Shown here one piece after another: positions 8,254 to 14,678 of a stretch of DNA of 14,678 nt (the first letter of the stretch is position 1; every line of letters begins with the position of its first letter). Location of the stretch: contig NAVB01001823.1 of assembly GCA_002179805.1 (NCBI GenBank), positions 1-14,678 on the forward strand, written 5' to 3'. Under the pieces are notes generated by a model that had not been told where the DNA came from, made no database searches, and saw only the letters and a program-made list of their open reading frames with translations. Source of the DNA: Acanthamoeba lenticulata. Taxonomy: Eukaryota; Discosea; Longamoebia; Acanthamoebidae. Position numbers and translations under genes: made by a program.

Positions 8254-10634
8254 ATGGAGCTGCAACACCACCACGATGACCACGATAGCTACATCCATGC
8301 GATCGATGACACCAACTTTATGCGGCACGACTCGTTGGCCGTGCGCGGCGTCGGTGCGGGGCTAAGCTGGCGTGATGAAGAGGCCATCGAGGACGACATC
8401 TTCCAGTGCGCCGTCCTGGGCCGGCACGAGCGTGTGCGCTACTTGGTTGAGGTCAAGCGCGTACAAGTTAATCAGCGCGACCGGTGGGACTCCACGCCGC
8501 TCTACTACGCCTGCCTGGCCGGGCACGAGTCGCTGGTGCGCTACCTCCTCGAGCAAGGTGCGAATCTTTCCCTGTCTTCCCCTGCGGCATCTTCTTCATT
8601 CTACTTCTGTGCTACTTTTGCGCCATCTTCTTCGCATGTTCAACGCCAACTTGCCCTCCAGGCGCGCGCTGCGAGGAAAACACGTTCGACGGCGAGCGGT
8701 GCTTCCACGCGGCGCTCACAAACGACATCAGGCGCATGCTGCGGGAGTACAAGGCCGTCTCCCGCGCTCACGACCCCTTCACCGATTTCCTTCGCAACTC
8801 CTTCTACTACCACATGTACGTCGTCCTCGTTCCCTGGCTCGTTGTCCAGTCCAAAGCCAAAGCCAACACCAAATGCTGTACATCTCACAGGGACGACCTG
8901 TCCGAGCACAACGACGACGAGCGGCCGCCGCACAGCGACGTGCACTTCATCGTCAACGGGACGCCCACGTGGGCGCATCGGGTCGTGCTCGCGGCGCGCT
9001 CGGCCCACTTCCGCCACATGTTCCGCACGCGCTGGCGCGGCAAGCGGCGCGTGCTGCTGGCCCACCCGCGCCTCGACGCCGACGCCTTCAAGGCCGTCGT
9101 CCACTTCCTCTACAACGAGCGCCTGCAGGTGCCGCGCATTCTGCTCAACGAGACCGAGGCCCTCGTCAAGCAGTGCAAGCTGGCCGACCTCCACGCCGTC
9201 CTCCAGCGCGAGATCAAGAAGCAGCGCATCGTACGCAAGCATCATTCTTGAAATTCTCATCATTGCTATTGCTGTCATTCTCATGGTTTGAATTCTACAG
9301 GGATTGCCGCTGCCCGAGCGCGTGGTAATCGAGCTGGCCGACATCTACCGCTTCGCCGACGCGGCGGGCCAGCGCACGGGCCCGACGCCGCTCCAGGCCG
9401 ACTTTGGCAAGCTGGCCATGCGCGCCATCCGCCACGCCTTCCGCGACGATGGCATCGACAGCAGCGACGACGGCTACGAACGCGCTGCGGGCGACTTTGA
9501 GGAGGACGAAGACGTGTTCGAGGACATCGTGTTCGTGGTCGAGGGGCGGCGCTTCCGGTGCCACAAGTACTTCTTCTGCGGGCGGTCGGCCTACTTCCAC
9601 GCCCTCGTCCTGGGCCGCTTCCGCGAGGGCGAGGCCTTCCTGTCGGCCGACGGCGACGCTGATGCCCGACAGAACGAGAGCGACGAGGGCCATGACGGTG
9701 ACGCAGACACCGAGCGGGACGGCGATGAGGAGCCGAGCGCGCGGCGCGTGCGGGAGCTCGAGCTGCGCGACGTCTCGGCCGAGGCGTTTGCCTTCATCGT
9801 CGACTTTGTGTACACGGACAACCTCACCAACGCGCTCGCCTTCATCCAGGCCCTCCGCCGACGCCGGCGCGAGGCCGTTGAGGAAGAAAGCAAGGCCGCG
9901 GGTGACGATCAAGAGGGCGACGACGACGACGACCAGGAAGAGGAGGAAGAGGACGAGGAGTGGCACCTGATCTACGCGGTGCTGCAGCTGTCGGACATGT
10001 ACATGCTGCCGGTGTTGCGGAACCTGTGCGCCATGCTGCTGGCGCAGTACATCAACCTGGGCAACGTGTTTGAGCTGTTCCACCTGGCCCAGCTCATGAG
10101 CCTCGACCGCCTCGAGGAGTCCCTCGTCCGCTTCATGGCCCTCCAGCTGGAGGACCTCGTCGCCCCGCCGCTCAAGGACCCCTTCGCCCGACTCGTCCAG
10201 TGCGTGCACCCCCGCCCCCTCTTGTCCGCCCACGCGCGCGTGTGTGCGGTCGACTGACTCGCGTGTGTGCACACAGGGAGAGCGCGTATTCGATCGCCAA
10301 CCGGCAGGCGACGGACACGATCCCGCTCGTGGACGAGATCCGGTCGACGCTGGACAGCATCTACCCGACCGAAGACGACCCGGAGGCCATCGCCGCGGCA
10401 GAGACCGCCTACGAGGACGACGATGACTGGGAAGAGTGGGACGAACGCGACGAGAGGGAAGACGAAGAGGAAGCCTACGACGACGAGAAGGACAGGAGGA
10501 CGCAGGAGAAGGCAAAGACGAGGATTCAGGTGCCGGCGGCCCTGCGGACGCGCTACGAGTTGATGGTGGCCGCCAAGAACCGCAAGCTGCACCTCCTCGA
10601 CGCCCTCCTCAACGAGCTCGGCCTCAGCTGCTGA
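8254..10634 (+). CDS. ABTB1: ABTB1/BPOZ-like ankyrin-repeat and double BTB/POZ protein
   Basis: Five exons: 8254-8557, 8662-8815, 8891-9230, 9301-10199 and 10277-10634, giving 684 residues. The domain order matches animal ABTB1, a probable substrate adaptor for cullin-3 ubiquitin ligases: two ankyrin repeats (about 47-108, with [19 protein letters not shown] and [14 protein letters not shown]), a first BTB (about 166-265, [10 protein letters not shown]), a second BTB starting near 340 ([20 protein letters not shown]), and a C-terminal block with [16 protein letters not shown] ending in GLSC. The protein is about 200 residues longer than its human counterpart. The extra length is a long His/Asp N-terminus and three acidic insertions: about 380-410 and 465-492, both interrupting the second BTB region, and a D/E-rich stretch in the last exon. 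Junctions are supported by homology, for example LLEQ joining GARCEEN. Its stop codon lies only 78 bp from that of the convergent MCCC2 gene. Confidence 0.93.
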
Positions 10635-10712
10635 GCCGCCTTTTCCTTTCAAGAAATAGAAAATAGAAGCCGCTGCTTGTTGATGTTGGGTGGAAGGTCA
10701 AGAAGTCGCGGT
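10635..10712. other. Very short convergent intergenic region
   Basis: 78 bp between the stop codons of ABTB1 (+) and MCCC2 (-). Neither strand shows AATAAA. The 3' UTRs must be very short or overlap as natural antisense. Confidence 0.6.
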
Positions 10713-11301
10713 TTACATGCGGAAGACGCCAAACTGCGTGTTGGGGATGGGCGCGTTGCGGCAGGCCGCCAGGGCGAGGCCCAGCACGTTGCGGGTCTCG
10801 GCCGGGTCGATGATGCCGTCGTCCCACAGCCGCGCCGACGCGTAGTACGGGTGGCCCTCCTTCTCGTACCTGCGCGTGTGCGTGTGCGTGCGCGTGTGTG
10901 CGGTGGGGGACAACCGCATGTCAGAAGGCGCGCGTGTGCGGCGAGCGAGGAAGCGCCGACGGGGACGTACTTGGCGTGCATCGAGGAGCGGAAGGCCTCC
11001 TCCTCCTGGGCCGACCACTGGTGGGCCGAGCGGGACTTCTCCATGGCCTCGCGCTTGATCTGCGTGAGCACCGAGGCCGCCTGCTCGCCGCCCATCACCG
11101 AGATCCGCGAGTTGGGCCACATGAACATGAACCGCGGGTTGTACGCCCTCCCGCACCTGGATGGGTCCACGTCAGCATGACGTCAGCCGGCGCCCTTGAA
11201 CGCATAAGAGGAGGAGAAGGTACATGGCGTAGTTGCCAGCGCCAAAGGAGCCGCCGACGACGACGGTGAGCTTGGGGACCTGCGCGCAGGCGACGGCGGT
11301 G

Positions 11302-11332
<31 letters not shown>

Positions 11333-13224
11333 CGGCCTCGTAGGAGCGGCCCACCATGAAGCCCGTGATGTTCTGGAGGAACACGAGCGGGATGCCGCGC
11401 TGGGCGCACAGCTCGACAAAGTGGGCGCCCTTGCGGGCCGACTCGGAGAAGAGGATGCCGTTGTTGGCGACGATGCCCACCGGGTGGCCGTGGATGCGGC
11501 CAAAGCCCGTGACGAGGGTCGGGCCGTAGAGGGCCTTGAACTCGTCGAATCGCGAGTCGTCAAGCACGCGCGCCAGGATCTTGCGCATGTCGAACGGCTT
11601 GCGCGCGTCGGCCGGGATCAGGTGGTACAGGTCCGTTTGCGGGTACCTGCCACGACACGACACGACACAAGCGCGTCACGTTCCGCGCATTCCACAAATT
11701 CCATTAGCCGCACAATTCGACTGGAATGTCGAGCATGCGCAGCAGGGGCGCGAGCCGTGCCTGGGGTCGATGACGGGCTCGGGCTCCCAGGCGCCCTGGC
11801 GGTACTTGGTGTGCGACGGGTTGAGGTTGGACACGATGCGTCGGGCCAGCGCGAGGGCGTGCTCCTCGTCGTGCGCGTAGTGATCCGTCACGCCCGACGT
11901 CTGGCAGTGGAGGTCGGCGCCGCCCAGCTCCTCGGCCGTGACGACCTCACCCGTGGCGGCCTTGACGAGGGGCGGGCCGCCGAGGAAAATGGTGCCGTTG
12001 CCCTTGACGATCACGCACTCGTCGGCCATGGCCGGCACGTACGCGCCACCGGCCGTGCACGAGCCCATCACCACCGCCACCTTAACAAGTGCCTCTGTGT
12101 TAGCCGCACATTCCACACATTCTTGGGGGGTCGAGCATACCTGGGGGATGCCCTGGGCCGACATGTTGGCCTGGTTGTAGAAGATCCGCCCAAAGTGCTC
12201 CTTGTCGGGGAAGACCTGGTGTTCGCCGCAGTCGTCAGCCGCGAGGGCGATGATGATGAAGATGATGGTGATGGTGAGAATGACGAGGAAATGAGGAAGG
12301 AGGAACCTCGTCCTGGCGCGGGAGGTTGGCGCCGCCCGAGTCGACGAGGTAGACGCACGGGAGGCGGTTCTGCTGGGCCACCTCCTGCGCGCGGAGGTGC
12401 TTCTTCACCGTGATCGGGTAGTAGGTGCCGCCCTTGACCGTGGCGTCGTTGGCCACCACCATGCACTCCTGCCTGTGTCACACGGCCGAACATGAGAAGC
12501 AGGAGGAGGATGATGATGGTGGTGATGATGGTGATGCTGATAAAAGTGATGATGGTGGTGGAGATGGAGGTGGTGACGGTGAAGGGAGGCGGCACCCGTG
12601 GATGCGGCCGATGCCGGTGATGATGCCGCCCGCGGGGACGTGGTCCTCGTAGAGCTCGTGTCCGGCCAGTTGCGACAGCTCCAGGAACGGCGACCTTGAA
12701 GGCGAACGCGCCCGTGAGGGAAAAGCAAAAAAGAGAGAGCAAGATGAGGGGGGGGGGCACGTACGAGGGATCGAGAAGGCGAAGGATGCGGTCGCGCGGC
12801 AGCAGCTTGCCCTTGGCCACGTGCCGAGAGCAGGCCGTGTCGCCGCCACCTTGAGTGTGACCCCAGATTTTTTGAATTAGAAATCGTGTAAAACAAATGA
12901 AACAAAATCTAAAATTACGAGTTGATGTGTTGAGCTGCATGTACCAGCCCTGACGGTGGACACGTCCTTCTTGAGCTTGTTGACCAGGTCGAGCATCACA
13001 CGGCCATTCTCACGCCATTCGTCCTGGCTCATCTCCACCGACCCTTCGATGACGTTGAAATCACGCTCGGCGTGGTACTCGCGGCCTACAGTAGTCTGCA
13101 AGGCCGTGCGGCCCTCCAATCGAACAGCACTGCGCCATGCTGCCTGGCTCTTCATCGTGCCGCAAAGCACGCTGGTCGATGTGCCACCAACACCACCCCT
13201 TCGCAGCATCGCTCGTTGTAGCAT
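10713..13224 (-). CDS. MCCC2: Methylcrotonoyl-CoA carboxylase beta subunit, mitochondrial
   Basis: Nine exons: 13224-12945, 12849-12765, 12694-12596, 12472-12307, 12215-12141, 12080-11761, 11646-11224, 11156-10971 and 10869-10713, giving 596 residues (human about 563). It is the carboxyltransferase subunit of the biotin enzyme that carboxylates 3-methylcrotonyl-CoA in leucine breakdown in the mitochondrial matrix. Landmarks: [58 protein letters not shown] (from residue 238), [34 protein letters not shown] (from 473), [10 protein letters not shown] and a C-terminal FGVFRM. The N-terminal 60 residues are Arg/Ser/Thr-rich, in keeping with a presequence. The ATG at 13224 is the first in frame, though the frame stays open for another 324 nt upstream into the DYW relic. 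The sixth intron begins GC rather than GT. The biotin-carrying alpha subunit is not in this window. Confidence 0.95.
11647..11760 (-). other. Probable GC-AG intron in MCCC2
   Basis: The 114-nt intron between exons 6 and 7 starts CCCAG|GCACGG and ends GGCAG|GTACCC on the minus strand. Joining these gives [16 protein letters not shown], matching the family. The only GT donor in the right phase nearby lies 39 nt downstream and would insert 13 Cys/Ser/Arg-rich residues. Confidence 0.65.
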
Positions 13225-13392
13225 GTTTGCCTCCCTCTGCCTTATGCTGCTGCCAAGTTCTTTGCGTGCGATTAGAGGCGATTTGCTTCTCGTCGTCCCG
13301 GTCTGCCGCGTTTGTCCGATTCCCCCCCCCCCGCGATCCGGCCCTATCGTCCTTGTCGACACACACCTCCCTGGTGTGGATGTATGGCGACT
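13225..13392 (-). promoter_or_regulatory. MCCC2 upstream region
   Basis: 168 bp between the MCCC2 start codon and the end of the DYW relic. It must contain the MCCC2 promoter or part of it. It carries an 11-nt C run (13322-13332) and shows no clear TATA box. Confidence 0.45.
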
Positions 13393-13978
13393 GTGGTCTC
13401 CACACGAACACGAGCCACTTACAAAGTGGTGGGAGCGGTCGGCACCCCGGGAAGGATGATCTGCCGCCTGGTGAGCAAAGAGATGTGCTTGTCGCTGTGT
13501 GGCAGTCAGGACACACGCAGCATAGAAAACGTGCTGATGACGCCGCACACGATTGCCAGTTTCTCACTGTGCTGGCGTAGGTGGCAGTCCTTGGCCTCTT
13601 CCTCCGCCAGGGGGCGCAGCACGACCGACCTGTCTGGCACGAACCCAGACGCTTTCATTCGCTGCCAGCTCAGCGCGCTCTGCGGGAGTCGCTTGTCCTC
13701 AACGGTGAAGGTGTGCCTCTTGCCGTCACCATTGATCCAGCTGACGCCAGGACCTTTCCGCAATCTGGCGTCCTTGATCCTGCGCCAACGGCGAACTCTC
13801 GGCATACACGTTCCCGAGGAGCACCCACGTCTTCGCGCAGTTGTTCAGTGATCTGTTCCACGTCAGAAGAGTGGTCCACGTCATGTCGTGTTGCTCGGCA
13901 GTGTTGTTGGCAATGAAGCACTGCGCCTCGTCGAGCCAGCCCCGCCCAGCCAAGGGCATACACAACGCAGGTTTGGTG
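13393..13978 (-). pseudogene. Relic of a DYW-type PPR RNA-editing factor (E/E+/DYW end only)
   Basis: Read on the minus strand, pieces of a PPR E/E+ and DYW domain appear in the right order but in shifting frames. They are HQTCVVYALGWAG (13978-13940), then WLDEAQCFIA to VLLGNVYAES (13938-13795), then RRWRRIKDARL through KGPGVSWING, RHTFTVEDK and QHSEKLAIVCGVIST to LR (13793-13515), then CPDCHTAT (13513-13490), KHISLLTRRQII (13490-13455), and ADRSHHFVSGSCSCGDH (13443-13393). In functional DYW proteins this is one continuous frame with a zinc-binding deaminase signature (HSE, CxxC) and a terminal DYW. Here five frame breaks occur in under 600 bp and the last Trp is missing. No splice sites explain the shifts. 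The PPR repeats themselves are absent; the 5' side abuts the TRAPPC9-like gene. It is a truncated dead copy, with homology support strong across all segments. Confidence 0.85.
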
Positions 13979-13996
13979 TTGGATGCAGGCTGTCTT

Positions 13997-14002
13997 TTTA
14001 TT
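13997..14002 (-). terminator. Polyadenylation signal of the TRAPPC9-like gene
   Basis: TTTATT on the plus strand reads AATAAA on the minus strand, ten bases after the TAA stop at 14014-14012. The transcript would end almost exactly where the DYW relic begins. Confidence 0.65.
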
Positions 14003-14011
14003 TTGCAAACC

Positions 14012-14678
14012 TTAAAGCTCCAATTTTGTCACCGTTCGTGGTTGACGGGCGAAGAGCGCGAGCGGCTGGGTGGCCCAGTGCGTGTCGTTGGTGGCCTCGT
14101 TGGTCGCCGACGCCTGCAGCCCATACCGGCCAGGCTGCACGGCGCACAGGCCAACGACGTGCTCCACCGCCTCGCCGGGCCCGACATGGCCAAATGTCAC
14201 GTGGAGCGACCCGACCCACAGGAGCTTGTTGAGCAGCGACACCTTGGGCGACCCCGCATCCGTGCTCTGCGCGTTTGTCGCGTGTGCGCGCGTGAATGGG
14301 CAGTCCAGTTGACGCATCAGGATTGGCTGCGCACACGAACCTGGTAGGCCTGGACACGGAGGAGGAGGCTGGCGGCCACCGCCGCGCGATTCTCCACGCG
14401 CACGCGCACACGACAGAACTCGCCGCACACGACGCGGTGGGCGCTCTTCCCTTCGTCATCATCATCGTCCTCCTCCTCTTCTTCTTTTTGCTTCTTCTGC
14501 GCAACCTCTTCCTCCTCTTCGCTCTGCTGCTTCTCGGCCGTGATGGTGATGCGTACGGGGTCGGACAGGAGCAGGGCCGTGGGCACGGCCAGCGACGCCA
14601 GCGAGATGTCGCCCCGGTGGCCCCAGGCCGACACCCACCAGAGCGAGACCCGCTGCATGAGGCTGGCCTTGCACGACA
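14012..14678 (-). CDS. TRAPPC9: TRAPPC9/Trs120-like TRAPP II complex subunit, C-terminal part
   Basis: Partial: the gene continues beyond the right edge. Two exons are visible, 14678-14341 and 14266-14012, joined by a 74-nt intron (VQAYQ to STDAGSPKV), giving about 196 residues. Segments match the C-terminal beta-sandwich region of TRAPPC9/Trs120: GHRGDISLASL and LLLSDPVRITI, then CGEFCRVRVRVENR and SLLLRVQAYQ, then LLWVGSLHVTFGHVGPGEAVEH and LCAVQPGRYGL. This subunit belongs to TRAPP II, an exchange-factor complex for Rab11/Ypt31-type GTPases at the Golgi. An insertion of about 25 Glu/Asp/Lys residues between the first two segments is not typical of the family. The assignment rests on this pattern of weakly conserved strands, so it is less firm than for the other genes. 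Confidence 0.7.

Noticed and set aside
9295..10515. 406-residue minus-strand open frame opposite ABTB1
   Set aside because: Antisense shadow caused by G/C-ending codons; Leu/Val/Arg-rich without motifs, while the plus strand carries clear BTB homology.
1993..12140. Stop-free introns with length divisible by three (1993-2067, 2694-2777, 8816-8890, 12081-12140) as coding insertions or regulated retention
   Set aside because: Each interrupts a conserved family motif and has donor and acceptor sites. Four stop-free cases among seven such introns is near what chance allows at these lengths.
11421..12413. 330-residue plus-strand open frame
   Set aside because: Antisense shadow spanning several MCCC2 exons and introns; no motif.
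1..14678. Bacterial, viral or phage origin, or a defence island
   Set aside because: Frequent spliceosomal introns, mitochondrial presequences and eukaryote-specific families (TRAPPC9, ABTB1, MCCC2) exclude it; no CRISPR, integrase or toxin-antitoxin signal was seen.

Overview
The window looks like nuclear DNA of a free-living amoebozoan, most likely Acanthamoeba or a close relative. The evidence is high GC content, a strong preference for G/C at third codon positions, many short introns (60-143 nt), tight gene packing, and an animal-like gene set (ABTB1, TRAPPC9, MCCC2, mitochondrial uL22) next to a plant-like DYW-type PPR relic. The species name is inference; the eukaryotic, intron-rich nature is seen directly. 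No bacterial operon, tRNA, rRNA, CRISPR array or transposon was recognised.

Layout from left to right. (1) 1-1286, +: 3' part of a PPP-family Ser/Thr phosphatase with damaged metal-site motifs. (2) 1529-3763, +: eight-exon uracil-DNA glycosylase fused in frame to four CCHC zinc knuckles and a GRF zinc finger. (3) 3899-5200, -, and 5965-6648, +: two divergently transcribed paralogues of a Val/Glu/Pro charged-repeat protein, separated by a 764-bp promoter region. (4) 7004-8039, -: mitochondrial ribosomal protein uL22m in four exons. (5) 8254-10634, +: ABTB1/BPOZ-like ankyrin and double-BTB protein in five exons. (6) 10713-13224, -: mitochondrial methylcrotonoyl-CoA carboxylase beta subunit in nine exons. 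(7) 13393-13978, -: frameshifted remnant of the E+/DYW end of a PPR RNA-editing factor. (8) 14012-14678, -: 3' end of a TRAPPC9/Trs120-like TRAPP subunit.

Exon structures were built by hand, using homology to place junctions and requiring every joined reading frame to close. The five complete spliced genes each give a coding length divisible by three, and so do the single-exon paralogue and the partial phosphatase. The genes do not form one pathway. Two encode mitochondrial proteins (uL22m, MCCC2), and the dead DYW fragment also points to mitochondrial RNA editing.

The most notable items are the UNG-GRF-zinc-knuckle fusion with substitutions at two normally conserved UNG positions, the DYW pseudogene with at least five frame breaks, a probable pseudophosphatase, and a local 5' splice-site consensus of GTNCG with C at intron position +4 in 26 of 29 inferred introns.
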